Below are positions 25,333 through 37,762 of a stretch of DNA of 64,000 bases, one piece after another. Location of the stretch: assembly GCA_034766995.1 (NCBI GenBank), contig CM068314.1:19913201-19977200 (forward strand), in the 5' to 3' direction. The translations under genes were made by a program, and so were the position numbers. The notes beneath the pieces were generated by a model. It saw only the letters and a program-made list of their open reading frames with translations. It did no database searches and was not told where the DNA came from. Within the stretch, counting starts at the first letter, position 1; each line of letters starts with the position of its first letter. Source of the DNA: Acanthacorydalis orientalis (lineage: Eukaryota; Arthropoda; Insecta; Megaloptera; Corydalidae).

Positions 25333-26737
25333 TAGCCATACATTTGAATAAATTTCTCAATAATTTTACCTAAAAGACTGGTTTACTGAAAATACAATTG
25401 TACTGACTTTGGTGTAGGCTATAATAATGAGGGGATGCTTGTTATTGTAAGTAATTTTATTTACTAATATAAAATTTCGATCAGTTTTATATAATCATAT
25501 TTTAGTAAAATATTTTTGTGATCTGAGAATATATTTAAGATATTATTTCAGTGTTTTATTGTGGAAAAAATATTTTTACACAGAAAATAACAATATGAAC
25601 TTGATTGTTTTGTTATATAATTTATTAAATGTTCCAAGTCATTTTATTAACAGAAATAATGTTATTAGTTTCATAATTTTTGGAAGTTATGTATTATATG
25701 GATAATCATTTTTATCGTTAAAGAAAATTAACAAAAATTAAGTTTTGAATTTTATCTAAAATAAGAAAATTATTTTGATATATAAATAAGTACATTTTTG
25801 AAAATGTCATTAATGAATTATTTTTTTTTCTTTTGATGAAAATCATTGAAAGGTATATATAATACACTGATTACGTGATATCAAATTTTTTTTTATGTAG
25901 TGTGATAATGTCATAGTATTGAAGTAGTGAAATTATATTATTAAAATATTTGTATAAAATGAATGAGTTACAGTTGTTATCAAGGTAGCTAAAGATTATA
26001 TTTTTATAAGTATTTCATATTTATAGATTAAATCTCTTAGAGATTATTGTCCATTGTTAAATTTATCTGATACATTAGTTTAAACTTTTATGGTAAAAAT
26101 AAAAACTACTTAAATTTACATTAAAATAACTAAACTTACTAATGTCAATAAAAAAAATACAATATTATTTTTGTTCTTATATTTAAAAAAATAACCTAAT
26201 GAATAATTAAAAAAATGTTTAAATTAAATTTATTGTATTTAAAATGATAGTAATTTATTAAGAGATGATCTTGTTGACATAATGTTCAGAATATTACAAT
26301 TTTAATAAGAATTCAAGACTAATGAAAGACATACATCTCATTCAAATAATTGTACGTAAATTCTTTCACTATGTACTAGATAGTATTTTTATTTATATAA
26401 ATTAAAGAGTTAACAGTTTGATTCAAACAATATTCCACTTAGTCATTGAATGAAAATTGAAATTACATGTGAATTAATTTTTAGTTAGTACTTACTAAAT
26501 GAACAGTTTTCTAGAATGATGTTAGTAAATAAATAGTTAGTTAAGTAATACCTATGATTAAAATTTTATATTTATATTTTGAATACATATTAATAACATT
26601 TAGCAAACTTTAAAATAAACTATATATTGTAAATATTATTGAAAAATTAATTAAATATTGAAAATATATCTTGTTGTATATTGTTTTTAATTTTATATAT
26701 AAATAAAATAATGTGAAAGTAAATGTGTTTGTATGGA

Positions 26738-26856
26738 TATATATATGTGTATATAGATATGTGTATGTATGTGTATATATATATATATAGATATGTGTAT
26801 GTATGTGTATATATATATATATATATAGATGTGTATGTATGTGTATATATATATCG
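26738..26856. repeat. Minisatellite with a unit of about 32-36 bp
   Basis: The block TATATAGATATGTGTATG followed by TATGTGTA repeats three to four times, with the inner TA run growing from copy to copy. The last copy has GATGTGTATG. It is a higher-order repeat of a GT/TA microsatellite. Confidence 0.85.
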
Positions 26857-27398
26857 AAAGAGTATTATCATTGTTGTGTATATATACATGAAATTTATTT
26901 TTATAATGACAAATATTAAAAAGTAATTGAATATTATACAGTAAATTGAAATTAGAAATGTATGTTATCATTCAGAATTTCTACTTCCTCTATTTATCTA
27001 GGAAATGAATATATTCATTTCACTTTTTAGAAATGTACAGTTTATATTTGTTGTATGCTATTTTCTGTTTTTGATGATGAGTCTGGCATCCTAATGACAT
27101 TGGTTAATTGGCCATTGCCTCTAATGGTTTTTGTTTTAATGATTACAACGTTGAAGTTTGCCTTCTATCAGTTGACAGATTAACATTGAAAATGTAACAT
27201 AGTTTTGATATAAAAATGTTCAGTAATTAATTGATTATTTTTGATTGTTACTTTATTTCAGCATCCAAAGATCACAAGAAGAGAAATCCTTTTTTCTGTT
27301 TATTGTTTTGTGGTTTACAGTGTAATGAAGTATATTGTTTTGGGACACGTGTGCACATGAATATTGTTTGTCAGTCGGAGGAAATCATTGTCTACGGG

Positions 27399-27560
27399 AG
27401 TGGTGTCAAATTTTCATATGAACACGGGCCACCAAATTTAGTTTGAGAATTTCTGGGCCGCAGAAAAAATCACGTAAAAAAAATTTAGCAAGCGAAAAAA
27501 GTCTCTTATTTATATTAGAAAATAAGTCATTTAAATTTTACATTTATTTTTTTTAACGGG
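27399..27560. mobile_element. Possible truncated hAT-type end
   Basis: AGTGGTGTCAAATTTTCATA, then GAACACGGGCCACC and CTGGGCCGCAG, resemble the CAGTGGTGTCAAA... GGGCC ends of many non-autonomous hAT elements. No second end was found; another hAT-like element starts 400 bp on. Confidence 0.35.
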
Positions 27561-27811
27561 TTTATAAAAATTAAAAAAGTACATTCATTTTGGGCATTAT
27601 TATCAAATGTTACAACAAAATTTTAAATTAGAGAAATTAAAAAAATATTTTTTATTAGAAATAAATTTTCACATTCCTGTCTTTATTTATGTTTGTTACA
27701 CAATGCTATTATAAATTTAAGAAAGCAGTAGGGAGTGATTGAACAGTTTGGTTTAAATATTTTAACACAAATTGTATGCAGGTAATCTATAATATTTGGT
27801 AAAACTTTAAC

Positions 27812-28250
27812 CAGGTATGTGCAACCCTTTCTAGTTCGGGGGTCAAATTATCATTGTCTCTGAGTCCAGGGGCCAGATCAAATCATTAAATAAAATAAAT
27901 TAATATTAAATGAATTAAAATAAGTTGCTACTTCATATTTTATTCATTTATAATATAATGCTTTGGTATAAAGGTCTACATAAATTTTATAATATAATGA
28001 ATAACATAACAATTTAATGTGAAAATTTGCCTTGTATTTGAACTACGAGACTATCAATATTGACGTTAATATTATTCGAGGATAATCGTATAGCATTTTC
28101 GAGGTTTTTGTCTGTTATTCTTGTCCGAATTTTTGATTTATTGTATTTTATCCTCAAAAAAAACTTCATACATATATGTGCTGCCGAAAAGAGTGCCGGA
28201 TCAATAGAGGTAAAGGGCCGGATCCAACCTGCGGGCCAGGGGTTGCCCAT
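27812..28250. mobile_element. Non-autonomous hAT-like element
   Basis: Left end CAGGTATGTGCAACCCTTTC and right end complemented CACATGGGCAACCCCTGGCC share GCAACCC and the hAT-style GGCC-rich ends (GGGGGTC / GGGCCGGATCC). Flanks ACTTTAAC and CTTTAAAC are similar but offset by one base, so the 8-bp duplication is only probable. The inside has no transposase. Confidence 0.6.
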
Positions 28251-28744
28251 GTGCTTTAAACTATTCATTGCTTGGTTTTTGCAAATTTTACAGGTGAAAA
28301 ATTATATGAATCTTTATCTATGCTATAACATATCACATACAGACATCTGGATGAAATATACTCATGGGTATAGGAATCGTATACAGACATCACTACAATT
28401 TATACATAATTGTACAATGAAATGATATCAATTAAACTTTTTTGATTAATTAGACCACACATTTTCAAAGAATAAAAAATTTTATAGTATAGTTTTGGTA
28501 CTGTGACTAAATTCTCATTCATAAACGAATTTTCAACTCACGTCAATTCACAAATATTTTTCTGATAATATTCAATAATTGAATATTGATATTTTTTAGC
28601 CAGAAAAATCTTGTAGTTTGACGAGTTGAAATATTTTGTATTTAGGTTAATCAGGCTTAGTTTAGTATGGTTTAGTATAAAATTAGTCATGTTTTAGGTT
28701 AGTTTAAACGAGTTTAAACTTCGATTAGATTGTTCTGTGGTGTG

Positions 28745-28835
28745 GTACTGGAGATGACGGCAACGTCATCGAAATTTGCAAAGCAACAATCAAAAATGGT
28801 TAATAATGATTTCTTGAATATTTTTGATCAAACAT
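28745..28835 (+). repeat. Dispersed repeat, copy B
   Basis: GATGACGGCAACGTCATCG followed by AAGCAACAATCAAAAAT and TAATGATTTCTTGAATATTT matches the complement of 17205-17295. It contains a short ATG-led frame that might be mistaken for a first exon. Confidence 0.65.
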
Positions 28836-29342
28836 TTTTTTTAGTTTGTGAAACGAAGAAAAGAATTCATTTCTGAAAACACATCTATTTTTATGTAAAA
28901 TTATTATTAAAAAAAGAATTTTAAAAAGGATTATACGATAGAGTTTGGTGAACAACAGAGGTATACCAAAAAACCTCGATGTTGAAATTTGTGCCGTTTG
29001 TTTGTTTTAATTGGCTGGTAATATTTTAGAAAAACTCTCAATGTGTATTTTTTCCTCATTGTTCAATGCTGTTAGTGGATATATACGTAATCATTCAGTC
29101 AGCATTAGCATTATGTACAAATTGTTCATTGTTAAGTAATATACTACATTCAAAAGTTTTCCATATGTTGAACATTAACATTTTTTTGTAACAAATGGAT
29201 ATCGTTCCACATATTTCACGCGTATTTTATCAGTATGAAATATATATTGATACAGATTATAAAATATTTGTAATAAACAATATAAATTGTTAAACATGTT
29301 GAAAATGTTTGTACAATTTAGCAAGTTCTCTCTCTCTTTTTG

Positions 29343-29344
<2 letters not shown>

Positions 29345-29436
<92 letters not shown>
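29345..29436. repeat. (TA)n microsatellite upstream of TBC1D13
   Basis: Pure TA run of about 92 bp after a short CT run, 240 bp before the proposed TBC1D13 start. Confidence 0.95.
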
Positions 29437-29441
<5 letters not shown>

Positions 29442-29675
29442 CATATTAAAATATGTCTGTTATTTATTCAGTTGTATCCATTCTATCATTGGAAAATAAT
29501 ACAGAAAAGATAACAGAATTTAGAGCTAAACATCATAACATTTATATAAACATGGTCTAATGTAATTTTATCAGTGACATTCGAGACGTATGTGATAATA
29601 GATTCAAATATTCACTTTACGGCAACATCTTAATGTGTCTGTTTATTATGAGAGCCTTTATCTATGTGTAATACT

Positions 29676-30182
29676 ATGGCAATTCATAAAGCAAGGTGTT
29701 GTATATGATATTTGAAATTTTAATTTTTGTTAAATATTCAGTTGTATAAATTTATTCCTCTTATAGGTTAAAAGAATACGAAGTGTTATTAGAGTTAGAA
29801 GAAATAAATATAAGATCTCTTAAACAACTTTGTTTTAATGGTAAGAGTAATATATAACCAGAAAGTAGTAATTACAACATATTTTTATTTGCAGGTATAC
29901 CAGATAATCATGGTTATAGATGTGTGTGTTGGAAGTTATTACTTAATTATTTACCACCAAACAAAGGTTCCTGGAGTGAAGTTCTTAACCGTAAACGTGA
30001 ATTATATAGACAATTTGTTGGTAATTTGTATAAAAAATAATAAATGTTCAACAATCTCATATGAAAGAATCAAATATTTACATTTTTTGGGTCATATTAT
30101 TGATTACATTAATTTTCAATATGATTTTAATGATATAAATGAATTGTAAATTTGTCATTATCATTTAATTATTTTTGTTTAT

Positions 30183-30257
<75 letters not shown>

Positions 30258-30327
30258 ATTTTATGATTATGTTTATGGTATTTATAATTTAACTTCTGTA
30301 ATATGTGTTATACACATGCACACACAT

Positions 30328-30419
<92 letters not shown>

Positions 30420-31872
30420 CACATTGCATAAAATATAATAACTAAGTTTAATTTTGATTATATTTTATAACATGTTTATACATAAGTATTATTAAAAGCT
30501 TTATTTTAGATGAGATGATAGTGACACCAGGTGCTACAGAAGAAGATGGAGATGTAACTTTCATTGATCATCCATTAAATATCAATCCCGAAAGTCAGTG
30601 GCAAACATTTTTTAAAGATAATGAAGTTTTACTTCAAATAGATAAAGATGTACGTCGATTATGCCCTGACATATCATTTTTTCAACAACCGACAGAATTT
30701 CCCTGTCAACAAGTTGTTAATAGCCATGGTGTTAAAAGATTACATAGACGAGTACAACACACTGTACTCAAATCAGCAAATGTTGAAAGAAAAGGATTAG
30801 GTATGACAAAGGTACATATAATTTTTTAACTGTGCTGTTTATTAGTACTTTAATGACTAAAAATGTAAGTTTCTGAATTATAACTTTGTTGCTTTCTGAT
30901 TAGTAGCAGGTAAGTGTGTTATTTATTTTTATAAATGTATTATGCATTAGCAGAAATTAAAAATTGTATAGAGCAACTAATTTTAAAAACATTTTGCTTG
31001 TTATTCAAAAATAGTTTGACTAAAGATGTGTTTTTTCAGATAGCCCTTTCAGTGAAGAAGGCTCAAGAAGATTATGCTCCCATGCCAGAAGGTATGGAAG
31101 CACATTGGGAAGTGGTTGAAAGAATTTTATTTCTTTATGCAAAATTGAATCCTGGGCAGGGTTATGTTCAAGGTATGAATGAAATTATTGGTCCTATATA
31201 TTTTACATTTGCTTCTGATCCGGATGATAGTTATCGAGGTAAATGTGATATAATGTTGATGAATGTAATTTTAAGATTGCAGTTAATTTTATTGTTAATA
31301 GAATTTGCAGAAGCTGATAGTTTTTTTTGTTTTACAAATTTAATGGCAGAAATAAGAGATTTTTTTATAAAGAGTTTAGATGAAGCTGAATGTGGAATTA
31401 ATAATATGATGTTGCGGTTGACACAAAAACTTAAATCTAGTGATCCTGATGTATGGATTCGCTTACGTCAACTAGAACTGTGTCCACAATATTATAGCTT
31501 CAGGTTTGAAATGTATTCAATTATGTCTAATAAATTTTGAAATTTATTCCTTAATTTACTTTTATAGGTGGTTAACACTTTTGTTGTCACAAGAATTTCC
31601 TCTTCCTGACGTTTTAAGATTATGGGATTCTTTATTTGCTGATGAAAATAGATTTGATTTTTTAATATATGTATGCTGTGCAATGATAATGTAAGAATCT
31701 ACTTATGTAGGTAAAATTACATTGATCAGGTGAATTTAATTTTAGACTTGTACGGAATCAATTATTATCTGGTGATTTTCCAACAAATGTTAAACTCTTA
31801 CAAAATTTTCCTTCCATGGATATACAAAATGTACTAAAAAAAGCAGCAGAATTGGCTAATAGAAATGTTTGA
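29676..31872 (+). CDS. TBC1D13: TBC1 domain family member 13, Rab GTPase-activating protein
   Basis: TBC-domain proteins speed GTP hydrolysis by Rab GTPases; TBC1D13 is known in mammals as a Rab35 GAP. Eight exons close in phase: 29676-29695, 29767-29840, 29895-30020, 30510-30811, 31040-31238, 31302-31503, 31568-31690 and 31746-31872. The 1173 nt encode 390 residues (human 400). Exon 1 is only 20 nt (MAIHKA plus two bases); I chose it because it gives [16 protein letters not shown], matching the family N-terminus. Key motifs are the arginine finger I-D-K-D-V-R-R (Arg123) and the glutamine finger GYVQGMNEI (Gln218). Others are [20 protein letters not shown] and [20 protein letters not shown]. 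Both catalytic fingers are present, so it should be active. Intron 3 holds two TA tracts. AATAAA at 31875 is too near the stop to be the likely signal; others lie further on. Confidence 0.96.
30184..30418. repeat. Two (TA)n tracts in TBC1D13 intron 3
   Basis: TA runs at about 30184-30249 and 30332-30418 with GT/CA edges occupy much of the 489-bp intron 30021-30509. The second ends about 90 bp before the acceptor. Confidence 0.95.
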
Positions 31873-31944
31873 GTAATAAAGAATTGAAGAAAAGATTGGG
31901 CAAATATTATTAAAATAATATTGGGCTCAATATCAAGTTAGTTA

Positions 31945-31995
31945 TTGGGGTTTTAGGGCGCTTCGACAGCTGAAGTCATTAGCGTCCGAGCTCAG
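31945..31995 (+). repeat. GC-rich hairpin repeat, copy A
   Basis: GGGCGCT (31956-31962) pairs with AGCGTCC (31981-31987) around TCGACAGCTGAAGTCATT, in which GAC and GTC can also pair. About 45 bp, beginning TTATTGGGGTTTTA, recurs complemented at 37.27 kb. It lies 84 bp after the TBC1D13 stop, probably in its 3' UTR. Confidence 0.75.
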
Positions 31996-33702
31996 TATCG
32001 AAATATTATTTTTAGTTATACTTTTATTTCTTTGTCAATATTCTCGAATATTTTATTTAAGTATGTATTTAAATAATATCAAGTATTCCATATTATTTTT
32101 TATTTTTATATTTTATTTACACATGTGAATGTATGTATAATTGTTGACTATGTAGATGCATGTATCTATATGGTATACTTTTAATTTTCTTATAAGTAAG
32201 AAGGGGTTAGAAATAAGCAATATAATTACATAATTCCAATATGATAATGGTACTGAAGAATTATTGAGCGATATGAAATGTAGCAATAAATGTAAAAAAC
32301 GGATTTTGTGATATTTGTTTATGTTCAGTTGATATAAATGTAGAACTGGTACTTGTTTATAATACTATGATGGTATTGTAAATATATCATATTTTAAATG
32401 TTTATAAGTAAGAAAAAACAAATATGAAAATATTTTTTTTAAATTGCATTTTAATTGATTTTCACACAACCAACAGTGCCATATTTTTTGAAAATCATTT
32501 TTATAAGTTTTCATTATAAATATTTGTAATTCTAGACACTATAATTAAATAACTTGAAAAATACATTCATGTATTTATTTTTTTATCTGCTCTATATGTT
32601 TGTTTAAATTCAACATAATTAGTAATATGTATGTGCATATATGGCACATCTCATAGAGTAGTGTGCAAAGTCAAAAAAATAATTTTTTCAATAGAAATGA
32701 AAGGAAGTTATGTAAGATATAAAGAATAATAGTAGTATTTTTGTTTGTACAGTCGTTCACAGATTGCAAGAAAAATATTTTTTGATAATAAAAACATTGT
32801 TTAAAATAATAGTTGTCCTTACGATTAAATTGTTTCTTTTCTTTTTTATTAACCAAAAATTTGTGTTATTTAAGGTATTGAATAATAATTGATAATTTTG
32901 ATTATCACATTTATTTTGATGGCAATTATTAAAATATTAAGGTACTAACAAATTGATTCCAGATTTGTAGTTTTTGAAAGTGAAAATTTCATTTATGAAA
33001 CATTAATTGTGTTTATTAAACATTTGAAAATAATTTTCAAATATGAAACTTTTCTATGAATGTTCATTATATATATATATACACATACATACATTCACAC
33101 ATGTACACATTTATACATACACACACATTCACATTCAATGTAACATTAGTTTTAAATTTCAATATTGTCACTATGTATGAAATTATATCTTTCTAACATT
33201 GTTTTTAGGTTTTATTTTACCATAAAGACCATTGAAATTAGTATTTATAATAATGGTCAAGAAACTTGGAAACAATTTACAATAATAGTTGAAATAATTT
33301 ACAATAGAAACATTTCTTTTTAAACAGTAAATCATCTATTATTTGATGAAAAAAATATGCAAACAGTTTATATAGCAACAAAGTAAACATACGAATTATG
33401 TCTACATTTTAAACATTTATGCTTTGAAACCTTATTTAATTTGAAGTGTAAATCAAAGTTTTATCTCGTAATCCTTTTTATTATTTAATAAATATTTTAC
33501 AGCATCCATTATTTCCAATATTTCATAACTTTTATTGCATGGTGTTGAGCTAAAAACACATAATATATTTGTGGATGAATGTTCTTCCATAATTGAAGAT
33601 ATGTAAGATTTAATTATGTATTTTTATAAAATATTAATAAATAATTTGTTTTTTCTGTAAAATTGAATTAAATATATACATATATATATATATATATACA
33701 TT

Positions 33703-33734
<32 letters not shown>

Positions 33735-33883
33735 TATATATGTACACATATGCATAGTAATAATTTTTTAATAATTATTTTATATTTGATTGCAGTAATT
33801 TGCCGTTCTCTTCAAATGCTAATGACTGAGTTTTATTAAGCATTAATATAATTTTCAACAAAATCAGTGATGTCTATGTACCT

Positions 33884-33889
<6 letters not shown>

Positions 33890-33950
<61 letters not shown>
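33890..33950. repeat. (TA)n microsatellite
   Basis: TA run of about 60 bp in intergenic DNA; a more broken CA/TA tract is at about 33675-33755. Confidence 0.95.
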
Positions 33951-33956
<6 letters not shown>

Positions 33957-35199
33957 AGAATTTCTTTAATAATGATATTGAATTGTTAATTAATGTAAAA
34001 AAATACATATTTTTACCACATGGATTCGATTTGCAAAATATTTGCAAATTAAAAATTATACAAAAAATTCTTAACTCAGTTTTTGGAATCAAATAGGGTC
34101 TCTTAAAATGTGAAAATATGTCTACTTTCACTTTGAAAAAAAAGTTATTTTAAGTACCAAATTAAATTTAATGTAAATCATTTGGAAAAATGCAAGTTAT
34201 TTTAATTTCACTAATACTTTGGAAAAATACCAAAATTATACAATTAATTTTTAAAAAAATGTTACAATATCACTGAGGAATAATAAAAGTAACTAAATTC
34301 TAAAGACTTCAAAACAGTAAATATCATTAATCAAACAATAAATAATAGTCAATAAAAAGGATCATTTGATAACTAGAATTAACTATACAATATTAGTACA
34401 TTGGTATGGAAAAGTTGTTTTTATTTTATGGAAACGTTTTTTATTGCAAGATATAATTTTTCTACATCTATGTAAGATGAAATAATATATTTGTGTGTCA
34501 ATTAAGAATAAAAAAAAGTTTTGCTATCATTTCGTTCTACAATTGTTTACAAATTGTAGTGTGATGTGTGCTCAGTTCCCATGCATATGAGCATTTTACC
34601 TGAGTGCTAAAACATAATGTGTTGTGTTTATTAATTTGTTATGTTAAGTAATTTTACTGTTTATACATTTTTTGAATACTGTCTATAAATAATATAAATT
34701 ACTTTGATAAAAAGAGACAATTAAATTTCGCATTATATTTACTGAAAGAATAAAAAAACAGTAAATTTTACCTTTTAAAATTAAAATGTCGCAGACTAAT
34801 ATATTACACAAATTATATTTATGAAAATTGATTACATCTTGTATAAAATATTTTCATTCGCCAATTTCGTTATATTAATCCTAAATCATTAAAAGTACAA
34901 ATTGTAATTTATTCGTTATTACAAGATTGTTTCTTATTCTACTTTAATGCCATTTCGAAACGCGATGTTGATATTGATAGATGAATCTGGTCATGGGGAA
35001 TAATATATAAAAATATGCATGTAAGCGAAAATATAAATTAAAATACAAGAAATAAAACAAATGTAAATTTATTAGTGTAGAATTCTAGACATTGTTGAGA
35101 ATATAATTTAATAATGTATAGGTTAGATACGAGAGGCGTGAATTTTTTCGCCGTTTGATTTATCAATCAATTATTTTGAATTAACGACGGCGCTATGAA

Positions 35200-35603
35200 T
35201 AGAACATTGATTGTTTGCCTTGTTCAAACATAGAGTTACTATATGGGTGTGTAGAGTTATACGTTGGGAACGATAGAATTAAGAAAAATAGGATTGATAT
35301 GAAAACAAACAGGAGTGAAATAAACTTAGGAGTTACAGAGACAGGAAAAATGAAGAGTTTGAAATGAAAATGAGTGAGACATATTGTAAAAATAGAAGAC
35401 AATCGATGGATAGGAGAAATTATTGATTAGGAATCAAGAAATTTAAAAAGACTTAGAAAAATGTCAATTATCAGATGGGATAAGGACATATGAAAATTTA
35501 TTGGAAAGTTATGGAAAAGAGAGGCATTGTTCGTTTGAACTGGAAAGTTTTGGATGAGGCTTTCATTTAGCAGTAGATAGAAAGAGGATGATGATGATGA
35601 TGG

Positions 35604-35605
<2 letters not shown>
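35200..35605 (+). mobile_element. LINE (non-LTR retrotransposon) ORF2 3' end, degenerate
   Basis: Across broken frames the sequence reads like the C-terminus of an insect LINE ORF2: GHIVKIEDNRWIGEIID near 35370, IIRWDKD near 35470, WKREAL near 35516 and W-K-V-L-D-E-A-F near 35543. It then reaches a GATGATGATGATGATGG tail at about 35586 and a TA tract. Most of the element (reverse transcriptase) is absent, as expected for a 5'-truncated copy. The clade cannot be assigned from this piece. Confidence 0.7.

Positions 35606-35663
<58 letters not shown>
35606..35663. repeat. (TA)n microsatellite at a LINE tail
   Basis: TA run of about 58 bp directly after the GATGATG tail of the LINE fragment. Confidence 0.95.
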
Positions 35664-35666
<3 letters not shown>

Positions 35667-36504
35667 CTGTCACTGTGGGCTAATTCTGATGAACGAGGGC
35701 AAGTCAAAACGTAAAGTGATATTTAAGAAGTAAAATACATTTTACAAACAGGGTTTTTATTAAGATCATTTTCATATTCTACGTAAAGTCTTCTTATTTC
35801 AATGCACTTAATGAACTTCTAGATTCCGTACTGAAATATACTTTTTAGTCATATGCCCAGCCACTTGCAACATGCTAATGATCTCATCAGAATGAAACTT
35901 TTATTCGCTTAACTTTTAATGCTTTCCCGTTGGAGCACTCAGAGAAACGGGAACTCGGCCAGCCGTAATGCTCCGTCGGTAATGTCTGACTTAAATATCT
36001 AAAGAACCAAAAAAAATATTTAAATGAATTTATTTTATAAAAATTAAGTATTGCATTGTATATTTTTGTAGTATTACGTTTTATATTCTTCTCGTGTGTA
36101 ATATTTTTCGAAGCAGTCCCCTATGTGTAAAACAACCACCATTTAGATGATTTTCTTAAAAATGGATAGGATGGGCAATATTGGTCCGCCTTAACCACTC
36201 CGCGTATGTATTTATTCAATAATTTATTATATTCAATAATTACGTTCGGTTTCTTTTTACGCACAACACTTCTGCGTGATTTTCACATCATTTCTTTCAT
36301 TTTCGATGTATAGTAATTACTAAGTATAGTTATTATTCTTTTGTCTTTTCAGACTAGTAGCAATAGCCTTATTGCTACAATAATTAGCTCGACGGGCAAA
36401 AACATTATGTTTATAATTCAAATATGACTTCATTTCCAACCAAATGCATTTAAAGGTGTCAACAGTACGATAAGATAATCGAAAGCAGAGCCGCACGGTT
36501 TAAA

Positions 36505-36585
36505 ACGTTCAGCCGGGGGATACCCGGCTCTTGACCGCAACGGTCAAAGTCGCTTGCCGGGTTATGTCCGGACTTTGACAGGAAA
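36505..36585. other. Cluster of GC-rich hairpins
   Basis: AGCCGGG/CCCGGCT (36511-36529, 5-nt loop), TTGACCG/CGGTCAA (36531-36547, 3-nt loop) and GTCAAAGTC/GACTTTGAC (36543-36579) follow one another; the last encloses CCGG/CCGG. The second and third overlap and cannot form together. The island is far richer in GC than its flanks. It may be a transposon end; no partner copy was found here. Confidence 0.6.
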
Positions 36586-36648
36586 AAGTTAATGGTTCAA
36601 AAAGCTGAAAATCACTTAGTACTAAATCAGAATTATATGGTAGGCATG

Positions 36649-36798
36649 CAGTGGAGCGTTATAGCTTCATGGGGCCCAAGTAAATTTGAATTAAAGGGTT
36701 CCATGTATAGTGTTGAATTTAGATATTTAGTTTAGATTTAGATAGGTTTGGGCTCCCCAGGTAATTGCCCTTTTTGCCCATAAGATAACGTGCCACTG
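36649..36798. mobile_element. 150-bp hAT MITE with target duplication
   Basis: Ends CAGTGGAGCGTTATAG and, complemented, CAGTGGCACGTTATCT are inverted repeats. Flanks TAGGCATG (36641-36648) and TAGGTATG (36799-36806) are an 8-bp duplication with one mismatch. A related copy, complemented, lies inside the mariner derivative near 14.39-14.45 kb (shared CAGTGGCGAGTTATAG, CTTCATGGGG, AAATTTGAATTA). Confidence 0.85.
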
Positions 36799-37264
36799 TA
36801 GGTATGAGCTTAAAACCTAGGTGTTCAATACACTGACTTGTTTTCTTAACCGTGTAAGGCCGGGCACTGTCAAATGTTAAAGACTATCAATGTCTCGTCA
36901 TTATCAGCCAGTAATAAATTAAATCCATACAGTTTTTTTAGTATTTCATTTCATATTTAAATATAAATTATAATAAATATAAATTTAATTTCAGTGATTG
37001 GTTATACAACTTAGAATTATTTAACGTTATACTTATAAACTTGTATTTTATTATTATAAATGTAGATTTTCTATTGAAGATGCATTTCTAATAATTTTAA
37101 TCAATTTTCTAACACCTGTAATTTTGCAAACTTGACATTCAAAATCATCCAAAATTTTATATCGGAAATAAATTTCTTTTCATTAAACACATTTTATTGT
37201 TTCCTGATATTAAGTTTCATTACATTTTAACAAAAAAATAAACTGTTTAATATGTTACTATCTA

Positions 37265-37325
37265 AATAAGATCGGGCGCTAATGACTTTAACTGTCGAAG
37301 CGCCCTAAAACCCAAATAACAGACC
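37265..37325 (-). repeat. GC-rich hairpin repeat, copy B
   Basis: GGGCGCT (37274-37280) pairs perfectly with AGCGCCC (37299-37305). Complemented, the stretch matches copy A at 31945-31995 with few differences, including the outer TTATTTGGGTTTTA. Confidence 0.75.
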
Positions 37326-37712
37326 ATCTAATAAGAGAAGTAACGTTTAATATTAGTATTTTGTAACATAATATACAAGTTTGTAGTGTAATATATAGTG
37401 AAATAATATAACAAATTTTAATATGTAGTTACATACTTTATATGGGATTTGTAGTTTAATCTTAATGTATTTCATAAATTGAAGGTACTATAAAAATATT
37501 AATTCAAAATAAATTTCAACTACTAAATCATGCGTGAAAAAAACGACAAACATCAAAGAACGCATTTGATATGTTTCATTCAAAAGCAGGTTTAACAAAA
37601 CATATTGTACCAAAAATATTTAAATGTTTCTTAAGCGATTCAAATAAAATTGACCAGAGTTGGAGTTATATTTTTCTTGCAAATTATATTTCATATGCCA
37701 AACTATTTTTAA

Positions 37713-37762
<50 letters not shown>

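Larger units (their letters stand above)
25333..29675. other. Intergenic region between the coiled-coil gene and TBC1D13
   Basis: It begins with the 3' UTR of the coiled-coil gene (AATAAA at 25347) and AT-rich DNA to 26.7 kb. Then come a 32-bp-unit tandem repeat (26.74 kb), hAT-type material (27.4-28.25 kb), a dispersed repeat (28.75 kb) and a 92-bp (TA)n tract (29.35 kb). The last 240 bp before 29676 is the likely TBC1D13 promoter. No other gene was found. Confidence 0.6.
31873..35190. other. AT-rich region after TBC1D13
   Basis: It begins with the TBC1D13 3' UTR (AATAAA at 32284 among others) and the hairpin repeat at 31.95 kb. The rest is AT-rich DNA with CA/TA microsatellites at about 33065-33130, 33675-33755 and 33890-33950. 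No exon, RNA gene or transposon was recognised. Confidence 0.6.

Noticed and set aside
28754..28798. ATG-led 15-codon frame ending at a GT as a possible first exon of TBC1D13
   Set aside because: Its phase does not fit exon 29767, and the stretch is a dispersed repeat also found at 17.2 kb. The 20-nt exon at 29676 fits.
35690..36000. Possible mariner end (GAGGGCAAGTCAAAACGTAA)
   Set aside because: Only one end-like motif and no readable transposase, so not called.
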